Positions 25,660-34,100 of a stretch of DNA of 64,000 bases are shown here, piece after piece. The translations under genes were made by a program, and so were the position numbers. This DNA is from an uncultured Eubacteriales bacterium. GTDB taxonomy: Bacteria; Bacillota; Clostridia; Oscillospirales; UBA644. The DNA lies in assembly GCA_959604355.1 (NCBI GenBank), contig CAUHAO010000005.1, forward strand, positions 24,808 through 88,807, given 5' to 3'. Position 1 is the stretch's first letter, and every line of letters begins with the position of its first letter. The notes under the pieces are model-generated. The model saw only the letters and a list, made by a program, of their open reading frames with translations, made no database searches and was not told where the DNA came from.

Positions 25660-26826
25660 TCATACGTACGGTCTGTCGATGTTGATTACCGAATAATAAT
25701 TCTCGTTAATACCTTTGATTTTTTCTGATATAAGGGATTTCAATTCTCCGGATGAATACTTTGATTCATACGGCACAACGATGTCAAAAATTATATTTGT
25801 GTGAGTCGGGCCCTTGACTATGCGAAAATCATGTACTGTCATCTTTTCGTCCAGGTCTTCAATGATATCTATCACACGCTGCCTCAGGTTTATGGTCGTT
25901 TCATCATCGTCGGATATTGGATCCATATGTATTACCGCCATGCAGCCGAGTTTTTCCGAGAGCTCGCGTTCTATATTGTCGACGGTGTCATGAGTTTTCA
26001 TCAACTCGCTGTGTACCGAAACCTCTGCGTGAAGAGAAATCATTGTGCGCCCGGGGCCGTAATTATGTACGATTAAATCGTGTATGCCCTTGATCTCTTC
26101 GTGACTCATAACGATTCGGGTGATCTCTTTTACAAATTCGGGGTCCGCCGGTTCGCCGAGAAGCGGGCTTATAGTTTCTTTTGCCGCGTTGATACCTGAA
26201 ATGACTATGAATACTGCAACGGCGATACCACAGTAACCATCAATGTTTATGTTATAGAAATGAGAAATCAATGTCGCCGCAAGAACAACCGCAGTGGCAA
26301 TACAATCGTTCAGACTGTCGGATGACACGACCTTCATCGCCGTTGAATCGATCTTTTTCCCGATTTTACGGTTATAGAAAACCATATAGGCTTTTACCAA
26401 TATAGACAAGACAAGAATACCGCAGATTAGAAGGCTGAATTCCGTCGGCTCGGGATGTATGATTTTCTCAACAGATGTCTTGCCGAGTTCAAAACCCATG
26501 AGCACTATAAGGAAAGATACAATAAGACTTGATATGTATTCTACCCTTCCGTGGCCGAATGGATGTTCGGGATCAGGCTTCTGCCCCGCTATTTTGAATC
26601 CGACAAGGGTTATTATAGACGACCCCGCGTCTGAAAGGTTATTGAACGCGTCTGCGGTTATTGCGATGGAGCCGGAAAGAATACCGGCAACGAACTTGAC
26701 CGCGAAAAGGAAAACGTTAAGAATTATACCGACAGTTCCGCAAAGAACGCCGTATGCGCGGCGCACTTTGGGCGAAGTGTAGTAATCGTGATCTTTAATG
26801 AATATTTTTGAGAGAAGAGATATCAT
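25660..26826 (-). CDS. Cation diffusion facilitator (CDF) metal transporter
   Basis: A 388-residue metal/proton antiporter of the CDF family. Six membrane segments occupy about residues 25-215; the second contains ITADAFNNLSDAGSS with the metal-binding Asp pair, and the fifth carries SSDSLNDCIATA with the matching Asp residues. HPFGHGRVEY lies in the first cytoplasmic loop. A long cytoplasmic C-terminal domain (about 220-388) resembles the metal-sensing dimerisation domain but is longer than usual and seems to contain a second repeat. Zn, Mn or Fe efflux is likely; the metal cannot be fixed by eye. Confidence 0.9.
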   Translation of the reverse strand: MISLLSKIFIKDHDYYTSPKVRRAYGVLCGTVGIILNVFLFAVKFVAGILSGSIAITADAFNNLSDAGSSIITLVGFKIAGQKPDPEHPFGHGRVEYISSLIVSFLIVLMGFELGKTSVEKIIHPEPTEFSLLICGILVLSILVKAYMVFYNRKIGKKIDSTAMKVVSSDSLNDCIATAVVLAATLISHFYNINIDGYCGIAVAVFIVISGINAAKETISPLLGEPADPEFVKEITRIVMSHEEIKGIHDLIVHNYGPGRTMISLHAEVSVHSELMKTHDTVDNIERELSEKLGCMAVIHMDPISDDDETTINLRQRVIDIIEDLDEKMTVHDFRIVKGPTHTNIIFDIVVPYESKYSSGELKSLISEKIKGINENYYSVINIDRPYV

Positions 26827-26841
26827 TTTTCAGCCTCGTAA

Positions 26842-27387
26842 TTATTTTAACCCCAGTTTAGGGCGTATTTTTTTTATATAAACAACAGAAAGCATTTTAA
26901 GCAAAAAATCGTAAACGGCAAACAGCAAATTGCCTACCGCGAGCAACGCCAGTTCATACCGTATTCCGCTTTCGGAGAACTCCTTGACAAGTTCCGGCGG
27001 GGCAATAACATTCAGCAGAACCACATAGGCAAGGATTATCGCGACATTGAATACGGCAAATTTTGCCAATACCGACAGGAATTTAGGACGTATCTTTTCA
27101 AGCAGATCTTTTATCAATGCGTAATAACCGAAAAACGAGACATACATGAATGCCAATTCCTTTTCGGGAATAAAAAATAATGAAATAGCGGAGACGGCGG
27201 CGTATGCCGTAAATGAAGTGCCTCTTCCCGCTTCATACATAAGAGGAACCATCAAAAGCCCTGCAAGTGCCGGAGCGGCGTAAGTCGCGATGCCGAGGAA
27301 TGATGAGATAAATAAAAAGACGACGGAAACTGCCGTGATTATTCCTCCGAACGCAACTTTTCTGATTTTATTGCGATTATCAGACAT
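26842..27387 (-). CDS. Integral membrane protein resembling ECF-type substrate-binding (S) components
   Basis: A 181-residue protein with about five or six hydrophobic segments beginning at residue 10 (RKVAFGGIITAVSVVFLF), separated by a short polar loop, and ending in a basic tail. The small size, the Arg/Lys-Xaa-Ala-Xaa-Gly-Gly entry to helix 1 and the alanine-rich helices recall ECF transporter S components, but I cannot assign a vitamin or metal. It is the first gene of the unit with the CDF transporter (15-nt gap) and the WYL regulator, so a role in metal or cofactor uptake is possible. Confidence 0.6.
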   Translation of the reverse strand: MSDNRNKIRKVAFGGIITAVSVVFLFISSFLGIATYAAPALAGLLMVPLMYEAGRGTSFTAYAAVSAISLFFIPEKELAFMYVSFFGYYALIKDLLEKIRPKFLSVLAKFAVFNVAIILAYVVLLNVIAPPELVKEFSESGIRYELALLAVGNLLFAVYDFLLKMLSVVYIKKIRPKLGLK

Positions 27388-27415
27388 TTTTGAATCTTCC
27401 TTGGGTTTTTGTTTA

Positions 27416-27444
27416 ATTATATCACTACACCATCAATTTGTCAA
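27416..27444 (-). promoter_or_regulatory. Promoter of the membrane protein - CDF - WYL operon
   Basis: Consensus TTGACA (27439-27444) and TATAAT (27416-27421) on the minus strand, 17-bp spacer ending TGA, about 30 nt before the start codon. Confidence 0.9.
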
Positions 27445-27475
27445 TCAAAAGTTTTCAACAAAAACAAATCGAGAC

Positions 27476-27504
27476 TTGATTTTCTGCCCCGGATATGCTA
27501 TAAT
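27476..27504 (+). promoter_or_regulatory. Promoter of the lipid kinase gene
   Basis: TTGATT (27476-27481) and TATAAT (27499-27504), 17-bp spacer ending TGC. Divergent from the promoter at 27416-27444 with 31 bp between the -35 elements. Confidence 0.85.
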
Positions 27505-27536
27505 CAAATTATGAAAAATTTGTAAAGGAGAAAATT

Positions 27537-28448
27537 ATGGATAACAGTTTTGATTTCAAAAAAATACTTCTGATAATAAATCCGGTAGCCGGAAAAATGA
27601 AATCGAAATCGGGACTTTTCGGAATAGTTGATACCTTTTCAAAAAACGATATTGACGTGACAGTACGTACAACTACGTGCAGAGGTGATGCGACAAGACT
27701 TGCGAAGGAAAAAGCCGCAGGCCATGACGCTGTCGTTTGCTGCGGAGGCGACGGAACGCTTAACGAAGTCATATCAGGACTTATGCAAACAGATATATCA
27801 ATCCCCATCGGATATATACCTGCGGGCAGCACAAACGATTTTGCCAACAATTTCGGCATTTCTACCGTCATAACAAAAGCAACAAAAGCAATTTTGACAA
27901 ATCAACCGAAAGCAATAGACATCGGGAAGTTTGAATCGGGCGAGAACCTGCGTAACTTTACCTATATTGCCTCTTTCGGCGCTTTTGCATCCACATCGTA
28001 TTCCGCTCCGCAGCAAATAAAGAACTCGTTAGGACATCTTGCCTACATTCTTGAGGGCATAAAGGATGTACCTAACATTCAACCGATACATGTTACAGCC
28101 CAAATCAATGGAAAAGAGTATTCCGAAGACGTACTTTTCGGAGCCGTCACAAACTCTGTGTCCATAGGCGGAATAATAAATATCAAGCAAAGCATAGTAG
28201 AGTTCAATGACGGCAAGTTCGAAATAATCCTCATTAAGAATCCCCGTACCCCTAACGAACTTGCGAGAATACTCACAGCTATAAATTCCGGAACCTTTGG
28301 AGACGAGATGATAGTTTTCGAGAAGGCCTCCTCGGTTACCGTAAAAACCGAAAAACCGATACCGTGGACCCTCGATGGCGAGTTCGGCGGTACAACGGAT
28401 TCTGTAAGTATTGAAAATATTCCCGGTGCAATAAAACTCTTGGTATGA
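27537..28448 (+). CDS. Diacylglycerol kinase family lipid kinase (YegS/BmrU type)
   Basis: A 303-residue soluble lipid kinase. The catalytic domain occupies about residues 8-135 with INPVAGK, the nucleotide motif GGDGTLNEVISGL at 70-82, and PAGSTNDFAN near 98-107; the C-terminal beta domain contains TLDGEFGG-like LDGEFGG near residue 280. It may phosphorylate diacylglycerol or a related lipid recycled from lipoteichoic acid synthesis. A GGAGAAAATT site precedes the ATG. It stands alone between a divergent operon and a tRNA gene. Confidence 0.88.
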   Translation: MDNSFDFKKILLIINPVAGKMKSKSGLFGIVDTFSKNDIDVTVRTTTCRGDATRLAKEKAAGHDAVVCCGGDGTLNEVISGLMQTDISIPIGYIPAGSTNDFANNFGISTVITKATKAILTNQPKAIDIGKFESGENLRNFTYIASFGAFASTSYSAPQQIKNSLGHLAYILEGIKDVPNIQPIHVTAQINGKEYSEDVLFGAVTNSVSIGGIINIKQSIVEFNDGKFEIILIKNPRTPNELARILTAINSGTFGDEMIVFEKASSVTVKTEKPIPWTLDGEFGGTTDSVSIENIPGAIKLLV

Positions 28449-28484
28449 TTTTTTGAAATATTTTGCATTTTTTCAATAATCCCC

Positions 28485-28513
28485 TTGACAAGCACTCCCG
28501 AATAGTTTATAAT
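28485..28513 (+). promoter_or_regulatory. Promoter of tRNA-Ala(CGC)
   Basis: Consensus TTGACA (28485-28490) and TATAAT (28508-28513), 17-bp spacer, 26 nt before the tRNA 5' end. Confidence 0.9.
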
Positions 28514-28538
28514 ATCATGCGTAAGAAAAATACGACAT

Positions 28539-28614
<76 letters not shown>

Positions 28615-28615
28615 G

Positions 28616-28650
28616 ACAAGCCCGACATGGAATTGCCGGGCTTGTTTTTT
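28616..28650 (+). terminator. Terminator after tRNA-Ala
   Basis: ACAAGCCCG pairs with CGGGCTTGT across an 11-nt loop and is followed by seven T. It separates tRNA-Ala from tRNA-Pro. Confidence 0.88.
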
Positions 28651-28668
28651 TAATTGATTCCGTTTGTA

Positions 28669-28745
28669 TCGGGGTGTAGCGCAGTTGGTAGCGCGCTTGC
28701 TTTGGGAGCAAGATGCCGCAGGTTCGAACCCTGTCACTCCGACCA
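28669..28745 (+). tRNA. tRNA-Pro (anticodon TGG)
   Basis: Cloverleaf with acceptor TCGGGGT/ACTCCGA, anticodon stem CTTGC/GCAAG with loop TTTGGGA (anticodon TGG), GTTCGAAC T loop and encoded CCA (28743-28745). No clear promoter lies between the preceding terminator and this gene. The accessory patch with an integrase relic begins directly downstream, which makes its 3' end a candidate attachment site. Confidence 0.97.
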
Positions 28746-28846
28746 ATTTCGGTATTCATGAGGCACTTGAATACCAAAAATCGCGGTTTTGACCGCAAAA
28801 TGAAGCTGCAGGGGAAACTCTGCGGCTGATATTTTTGAGGGTGAAC

Positions 28847-29575
28847 ATGATTTATTTCTTGATTATTGTTGCTGTAATCGTTTTTACCTTAAAGTTGCCG
28901 ATAGTTAAAGGTATAATCGGAGAAACAATTATAAAAATTGTTATTGGAAGAAATTCTGCTGATTTGAAGAATCCAAAATTCATCATCAACAACCTTGTAT
29001 TAGAAACTGCTCCGGGGAAAACATCACAAATTGACCATGTGGTGATCAATCCGAATGGCGTTTTCGTAATAGAAACAAAAAATTACTCTGGGCGCATATA
29101 TGGAAATGATTCTCAGCAAAACTGGACTCAGGTTCTGAATTATGGCAAAGTGAAAAATTATTTTTACAGTCCCGTAAAACAAAATCTCACACACAAATTT
29201 GCGATTAAAGAATTGCTCCCGCTAGACACTCCTATTATCCCCATAGTGGTGTTTGTCAAAGGAAATATTAGGTTTATTCAATCACAGAGTGTATGTACCG
29301 TAGGAGGAATCATACGCAAGTTAAAGACTCCTGACGAAAAATTGCTTTCGTTTGATGAAATGAGTTCAATATATGATATACTTGTTAATCACAATAAAAG
29401 TAATATGATAAGCAATGCAGAACATATAGAAAACATCGAAAAAATGAAGGAAAATATAGAAAATAACATTTGTCCGCGTTGTGGGAGCGCTCTTGTCGTA
29501 CGGCACGGTAAAAATGGTGGTTTTATGGGTTGTTCAAACTATCCTCACTGTCGCTTTACCAAAAAACTTAATTAG
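28847..29575 (+). CDS. NERD-domain protein with C-terminal topoisomerase-type zinc finger
   Basis: A 242-residue protein. Residues 1-20 form one hydrophobic membrane anchor. Residues about 35-150 match the NERD (nuclease-related) domain, with the restriction-endonuclease-like SQIDHVVINPNGVFVIETKNYSG. Residues about 205-240 form a C4 zinc finger as in topoisomerase I tails (CPRCGS, then GFMGCSNYPHC). The ATG at 28847 is preferred since GAGG lies 6 nt upstream. Proteins of this make-up are widespread and of unproven function; nucleic-acid processing or a defence role is suggested by the fold only. It is the first gene after tRNA-Pro and is AT-richer than its neighbours. Confidence 0.85.
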   Translation: MIYFLIIVAVIVFTLKLPIVKGIIGETIIKIVIGRNSADLKNPKFIINNLVLETAPGKTSQIDHVVINPNGVFVIETKNYSGRIYGNDSQQNWTQVLNYGKVKNYFYSPVKQNLTHKFAIKELLPLDTPIIPIVVFVKGNIRFIQSQSVCTVGGIIRKLKTPDEKLLSFDEMSSIYDILVNHNKSNMISNAEHIENIEKMKENIENNICPRCGSALVVRHGKNGGFMGCSNYPHCRFTKKLN

Positions 29576-29608
29576 CATGGTTTATTTGTTTACTGCACTG
29601 CAAATATT

Positions 29609-29638
29609 GAGTGGCGACCGCGGTCGCCACTCTTTCTT
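29609..29638 (+). terminator. 24-nt perfect palindrome acting as terminator of the NERD gene
   Basis: GAGTGGCGACCG is followed at once by its exact reverse complement (29609-29632), then TTTCTTTA. As RNA it folds into a 10-bp stem with a GCGG loop. It lies 34 nt after the NERD stop codon and next to the 3' end of the convergent integrase relic, so it may serve both. Confidence 0.7.
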
Positions 29639-30078
29639 TATGTGCTCTCTTTCTTCCTTTTCTCCTTCTCAGCCTTAATTTCCGCTTTCATCTCAACAAT
29701 CAGCACCGTGAGCTTTTCTTCACATTCTTCTCTTGTTTTCGCGTAGATGTTGTGGCTTTCCCGCTTGCCGTAGGCGTTGGTCGGCGTGTACCGTCCTTCA
29801 TAGAGGTGGTCGTTAATCATGGTGACACACCCCGTGCCGGGCTTGCGGATCTTGCCCTTGTACGGCTCAAATTTCGGCTCTGTGACTCGTTCTGCGTTCG
29901 GTTAGTAAATTGCATTGTCTGCGCTTCCATGCTCAGAAATCGGCGTGTCTGTCCTTGCAATTCCCAGGTTAATGAGAACCACCGCTTGTTGTTGCATGGT
30001 ATCGGTGATATGGCTATAGATATTAAGCGTGTCTCCGCGCTGACATGGCCTATCGTGGCAGAAAATGTGTTAATGCTA
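29638..30078 (-). pseudogene. Tyrosine-recombinase (integrase) relic, C-terminal part
   Basis: Reading the minus strand, SATIGHVSAET (about 30030-30070) is followed, after a one-base frame slip near 30030, by LNIYSHITDTMQQQ, the C-terminal GH(V)S..T-x-x-Y-SH signature of phage/ICE tyrosine integrases with the catalytic Tyr. The same frame runs to a stop at 29902-29904 and then on for 87 codons (KFEPYKGKIRKPGTG, HLYEGRY, IYAKTREECEEKL), a C-terminal extension I recall from clostridial integrases. The N-terminal half, with the catalytic Arg-Lys-His-x-x-Arg region, is not found. One frameshift, one nonsense codon and loss of the front make it a dead remnant. Confidence 0.75.
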
Positions 30079-30220
30079 CAGTTGCCTTTGAAGGGGACTT
30101 TCGATTTTCCATTGGCACCTACTGCACATGTTACAGATCTACAGATATTTACTACCACCATTATTTGACTCACGTTGTCCCGTAACACTAGCCATGTGTT
30201 AAAAAAATATAAAAACAAGA

Positions 30221-30264
30221 AGAAAACGGCAGAAAGAGATATTTCACTCATTCTGCCGTTTTCT
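30221..30264. terminator. 14-bp inverted repeat, probable bidirectional terminator
   Basis: AGAAAACGGCAGAA and its exact complement flank a 16-nt loop. On the minus strand the stem is followed by TCTTGTTTTTATATTTTTTT, on the plus strand by GCTGTTTGTTTTG. It most likely ends transcription from the secreted-protein gene at 30353-30742. Confidence 0.65.
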
Positions 30265-30331
30265 GCTGTTTGTTTTGATTTATCGTTGGCTCGCCTCAAG
30301 AAACATCATTGTGTATAGCTATTTAAGTATA

Positions 30332-30356
30332 TTTAGTTATGTTTAGTTATGTTTAG
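30332..30356. repeat. Short tandem repeat, 10-bp unit, 2.5 copies
   Basis: TTTAGTTATG repeated twice, then TTTAG, overlapping the 3' end of the secreted-protein gene region. Probably slippage in AT-rich sequence. Confidence 0.6.
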
Positions 30357-30742
30357 TGCTCTCCGCAAAAGAAATAAACCTCACCATCTACGGTAACATT
30401 TGCATAGTCACATCCTGAACGTGTACAAACCTCTGTAGTGCAGTAAGACTTCTTGCATCTCGGAGCCTCATCACGAACCAAATGATCCACTACGATCATG
30501 CTTCCTTCTTCGATGGTGTGACCAAACAAGGAGCACAAGAGATTGCCTCTCGTTTCCTGGTTTTCTTTTTCGCCGGCCCATATCTGTTTTAACAATTCTA
30601 TTTTTTCATCAGACAACTTCATGCTTGTCTGGATTTCAGGATACAGACGTTCAGAAGATTGTTCAGCCTCGGCAAATGCCGGCATGTTAAGCATAAGGCA
30701 CGACAAGATGAGAGCGGAAATAATAATTTTTACTTTTTTCAT
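30353..30742 (-). CDS. Small secreted cysteine-rich protein of unknown function
   Basis: I do not recognise a named family. The 129-residue product has a clear Sec signal peptide (MKKVKIIISALILSCLMLNM, cut predicted after AFA at about residue 23) and a mature part of about 106 residues. The first half of the mature part is a charged helix-forming stretch (DEKIELLKQIWAGEKENQ); the second holds six Cys (LCSLFGH, RCKKSYCTTEVCTRSGCDY, and FCGEH at the very end), compatible with disulfides or a metal knuckle. The inner ATG at 30740-30742 is chosen since AAAGGATGG precedes it; an ATG four codons earlier abuts that site. It lies in the accessory patch. Confidence 0.65.
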   Translation of the reverse strand: MKKVKIIISALILSCLMLNMPAFAEAEQSSERLYPEIQTSMKLSDEKIELLKQIWAGEKENQETRGNLLCSLFGHTIEEGSMIVVDHLVRDEAPRCKKSYCTTEVCTRSGCDYANVTVDGEVYFFCGEH

Positions 30743-30754
30743 TGAATTTACCAT

Positions 30755-31157
30755 CCTTTAAATTAAAATAAGACCTTTTTGTAGTTTTTTATGATGTTTC
30801 TATGGCGATACAGCACCGACAAAATGCTGTACATTAATATATATGCTCGAATTTTGCATTTTAGAACCGTATTTTTAAAAAAAATCGTAAAATTTTAAAA
30901 CTATTGATATTTTGAATTAAATCGAGTATAATTGTAAATAATTTTCAGAATTACATGAAAAACATTTATGAAAAAACCGATTTTAATTACGGGATACAAT
31001 TTAACACTTCGGAATTTTCGGACAAGCACCGTCAAACCAGCTGTCGTTTGTCAGTTTTTACTTTTCTATGTTGTATAACATCGGATATTTAAGGATAAAT
31101 AGCTCTTAGTGGAAAATAATAATGAATAAAAAAAATCCGACAGAGGTGAATATCTGA
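30755..31157. other. AT-rich divergent intergenic region
   Basis: About 400 bases with no supported gene. It contains the plus-strand promoter at 30904-30932 and a TACAGCA/TGCTGTA inverted repeat at 30809-30831 that could be an operator or hairpin of the minus-strand leader. Nothing else is recognised. Confidence 0.5.
30904..30932 (+). promoter_or_regulatory. Promoter upstream of the YyaL-like gene
   Basis: TTGATA (30904-30909) and TATAAT (30927-30932), 17-bp spacer. It would give an untranslated leader of about 220 nt. Confidence 0.7.
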
Positions 31158-33140
31158 ATGAACAGACTTATAGACGAAAAATCCCCATATTTGCTGCAAC
31201 ATGCGGATAACCCGATAGACTGGCGTTCATGGAAAGAAGAAAATCTGAAATTTGCACATGATGAAGATAAACCGATATTTTTAAGTATAGGCTATTCTTC
31301 ATGCCATTGGTGTCATGTGATGGCGCATGAATCATTCGTCAACGATGACATCGCAAAGGTGCTGAATAAATATTTTATTCCGATCAAGGTCGACAGAGAA
31401 GAACGACCGGATATAGACGCGGTCTACATGGACGCGTGCATGGCGATGAACGGATCCGGCGGCTGGCCCCTTACCCTTCTGCTGACCCCCGACAGGAAGC
31501 CTTTCTGGGCAGGTACGTATCTGCCCAGAAATCAATTGCTGAGGCTTCTCAACAAAGCTGCCGAACTCTGGCGAACTGACCGCGAAAGTTTGCTGGGAAC
31601 CGCAGAACAGCTTACGGAAATAATCAAGCATGAACCCGAAAACACAAGAATAGCCCCCACCAGGCAACTCGTTGAAAGAGGTGTGGAGAGTCTTGTGCAG
31701 AGTTATGATGCAATGTGGGGAGGTTTCAGCATGGCGCCTAAATTCCCCACCCCGCATAATATTCTTTTCCTTTTGCGGTACGGCACCTTGGCGAAAAACA
31801 GCTTGGCAAAAGAAATGGCTGAAAAGACTTTGGAGCACATGTATCGCGGAGGTATTTTCGACCATGTCGGAGGCGGTTTTTCGAGATATTCCACAGACGG
31901 GAAATGGCTGGTACCTCATTTCGAAAAAATGCTTTATGACAATGCTTTGCTTGCGCTCGTATATACTGAAGCTTATCACATGACAAAACGGGATATTTAT
32001 AAAACAGCAGTCTATGAAACGCTCGATTATATTCTGACCGAACTGAAAAATAAGGAAGGCGGATTCTACTGCGGACAGGATGCCGACAGTAACGGAAATG
32101 AAGGAGAATATTACCTCTTTTCTCCGGATGAACTGTCCGAAGTACTGGGAAAGGAAGATTCTGAGGAATTCTGCCGCAGATTTGATATCACTAAACAAGG
32201 AAATTTCGGAGAAAAAAGTGTCCCCAACCTTATAAAAACCGAGGATTGGGAGCACGAATCAGAAAAGACGGAACGAACACGGAAAAAGGTTTATGAATAC
32301 CGAAAGAACCGAAGTGAACTGCATAAAGATGACAAGATACTGACCTCGTGGAACGGACTTATGATAGCGGCATTATCGCGTGCGGGGCTTGTATTTGACG
32401 AAGAAAAATTTCTGAAACCGGCGGAAGACGCGGTTCGTTTTATTCAGATGAATCTGACCGGCGGTAACGGGAGTCTATTTGCTCGATGGCGTGACGGTGA
32501 GCCCGCCTACGCGGGAAAACTTGATGACTACGCGTTTTATATATGGGGGTTGCTGGAACTGTATGAAGTGACGTTCGACATCGAACTGCTGGAGGAAGCG
32601 TGCCGTTTAACGGATTTGATGCTTAAATACTTTTTCGACAGCGAGCATGGCGGATTTTTTCCCTATGCGAATGAGGGCGAGCAGCTCATAACACGAAAAC
32701 GTGATTCCTACGACGGTGCGATGCCTTCCGGAAATTCCGTTGCAGCTCTTATTCTTTCACGCCTTGGACGTATTACGGGCGAAGAAAAACGGCGCAATAC
32801 TGCGGCACTTCAATTTGAATATCTTGCAGGCGCGGTGAGCGGATTTCCTGCGGGACATTGCTTTGCGCTTATGGCGATGACTGAAGAATTGTGGCCGACG
32901 GCAGAACTGGTATGTATATCGGATGTAATTCCCGAAGAATTGATAAAGTTTCTGCGCATTAAACCCCGTGTAAACCTCACCGTTATCGTTAAAACGCCTG
33001 TCAATGAGAAAAGATTGTCAAGCATTGCCCCGTTCACTTCCGGATATCCGAAATCAAGAGGAACATTGTACTGTCTTTGCCGCGGAAGAGCCTGTACGAG
33101 ACCTACGGAAAGTATAAACGATATCGAAAAACTGTTGTAA
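31158..33140 (+). CDS. YyaL / DUF255 family thioredoxin-fold protein
   Basis: A 660-residue protein of the bacterial YyaL / human SPATA20 family. Residues about 1-165 form a thioredoxin-like domain opening with LIDEKSPYLLQHADNPIDW and carrying the CHWC redox-type motif at 49-52. Residues about 170-600 are an alpha/alpha toroid resembling N-acylglucosamine 2-epimerases (GGIFDHVGGGFSRYSTD, VPHFEKMLYDNALLA, CGQDADSNGNEGEYY, KLDDYAF). The family's biochemical role is not established. It has its own upstream promoter and terminator, so it is monocistronic. Confidence 0.9.
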   Translation: MNRLIDEKSPYLLQHADNPIDWRSWKEENLKFAHDEDKPIFLSIGYSSCHWCHVMAHESFVNDDIAKVLNKYFIPIKVDREERPDIDAVYMDACMAMNGSGGWPLTLLLTPDRKPFWAGTYLPRNQLLRLLNKAAELWRTDRESLLGTAEQLTEIIKHEPENTRIAPTRQLVERGVESLVQSYDAMWGGFSMAPKFPTPHNILFLLRYGTLAKNSLAKEMAEKTLEHMYRGGIFDHVGGGFSRYSTDGKWLVPHFEKMLYDNALLALVYTEAYHMTKRDIYKTAVYETLDYILTELKNKEGGFYCGQDADSNGNEGEYYLFSPDELSEVLGKEDSEEFCRRFDITKQGNFGEKSVPNLIKTEDWEHESEKTERTRKKVYEYRKNRSELHKDDKILTSWNGLMIAALSRAGLVFDEEKFLKPAEDAVRFIQMNLTGGNGSLFARWRDGEPAYAGKLDDYAFYIWGLLELYEVTFDIELLEEACRLTDLMLKYFFDSEHGGFFPYANEGEQLITRKRDSYDGAMPSGNSVAALILSRLGRITGEEKRRNTAALQFEYLAGAVSGFPAGHCFALMAMTEELWPTAELVCISDVIPEELIKFLRIKPRVNLTVIVKTPVNEKRLSSIAPFTSGYPKSRGTLYCLCRGRACTRPTESINDIEKLL

Positions 33141-33147
33141 AGATATG

Positions 33148-33177
33148 CTCCCGTGCGGTTATCGCACGGGAGTTTTT
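33148..33177 (+). terminator. Terminator of the YyaL-like gene
   Basis: CTCCCGTGCG and CGCACGGGAG form a perfect 10-bp stem around GTTAT, then TTTTT; 8 nt after the stop codon. Confidence 0.95.
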
Positions 33178-33202
33178 GCATTTATGAATCATAGAATAAT
33201 GC

Positions 33203-33231
33203 TTGACTTTTTTACAATTGAGAGTTATAAT
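33203..33231 (+). promoter_or_regulatory. Promoter of the TrmH-family gene
   Basis: TTGACT (33203-33208) and TATAAT (33226-33231), 17-bp spacer. Confidence 0.85.
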
Positions 33232-33272
33232 GAATAAAATTGTGCCGAGGCCGGAGATACAAGGAGAACCAT

Positions 33273-34100
33273 ATGCCGAATATAATTGAAATAACGGACA
33301 TAAGTGCGCCGGAATTGGACGTTTTCGCGCGTCTGACGGGAACGCAGTTGCGCAGTCGCCTTGATCCGGAGAAAGGCATTTTTATTGCAGAAAGTCCAAA
33401 AGTGATTAAAGTTGCGCTCGATATTGGGCATCCTCCGATCTCTTTGCTTATGGAAAGAAAACATATAAACGGAGACGCGCGTGACATAATCGAGCGTTGC
33501 GGAGATATTCCCGTATATACGGCTGACAGAGAAATACTTGCGCAGCTTACGGGTTATGAACTTACCCGAGGTGTATTATGTGCAATGAAGCGTCCGCAAT
33601 TGCCCGAAGTCGAAGCCATATGCTCTTTAGCCCGACGTGTCGCCGTACTTGAAGGTATCGCGGACGCAACTAACATAGGTGCTGTTTTCCGCTCGGCTGC
33701 AGCACTCGGTATTGATGCGGTGCTTGTCACGCCGTCATGCTGTGACCCACTTTGCAGAAGAGCCGTAAGGGTCAGCATGGGAACTGTTTTTCAGGTGCCG
33801 TGGACGAAAATCGGGAACGATATCGGAGATTGGCCGCACCCGGGGATCGACCGCCTGCGTGAAATGGGATTTAAAACCGCGGCAATGGCTTTAACGGATG
33901 ATTCTGTCAGCATAGATGATGAAAAACTTACGGCGGAAAATAAGCTCGCAATCGTCCTCGGAACAGAAGGAGACGGGCTTTCCGGGATCACAATATCGGA
34001 CTGTGATTATACGGTAAAGATCCCGATGTATCATAATGTCGACTCGTTGAATGTTGCAGCAGCAAGCGCTGTGGCTTTCTGGCAGTTAAGATCAAGGTGA
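33273..34100 (+). CDS. TrmH/SpoU-family RNA 2'-O-ribose methyltransferase
   Basis: A 275-residue SPOUT methyltransferase using SAM in a trefoil knot. The three family motifs are present: EGIADATNIGAVFRSAAALG (motif 1, with Asn and Arg), LGTEGDGLS (motif 2) and IPMYHNVDSLNVAAASAVA (motif 3). The N-terminal part (about 1-110; LTGTQLRSRLDPEKGIFIAES) is a substrate-binding domain like that of RlmB-related enzymes. The start is the ATG at 33273 with AAGGAG. Whether it acts on rRNA or tRNA cannot be told. Confidence 0.9.
   Translation: MPNIIEITDISAPELDVFARLTGTQLRSRLDPEKGIFIAESPKVIKVALDIGHPPISLLMERKHINGDARDIIERCGDIPVYTADREILAQLTGYELTRGVLCAMKRPQLPEVEAICSLARRVAVLEGIADATNIGAVFRSAAALGIDAVLVTPSCCDPLCRRAVRVSMGTVFQVPWTKIGNDIGDWPHPGIDRLREMGFKTAAMALTDDSVSIDDEKLTAENKLAIVLGTEGDGLSGITISDCDYTVKIPMYHNVDSLNVAAASAVAFWQLRSR

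Noticed and set aside
29817..30299. A 160-codon minus-strand frame over the integrase relic
   Set aside because: Only its middle part (GHVSAET) makes sense as integrase. The rest is a shifted reading of the same relic and noncoding sequence.
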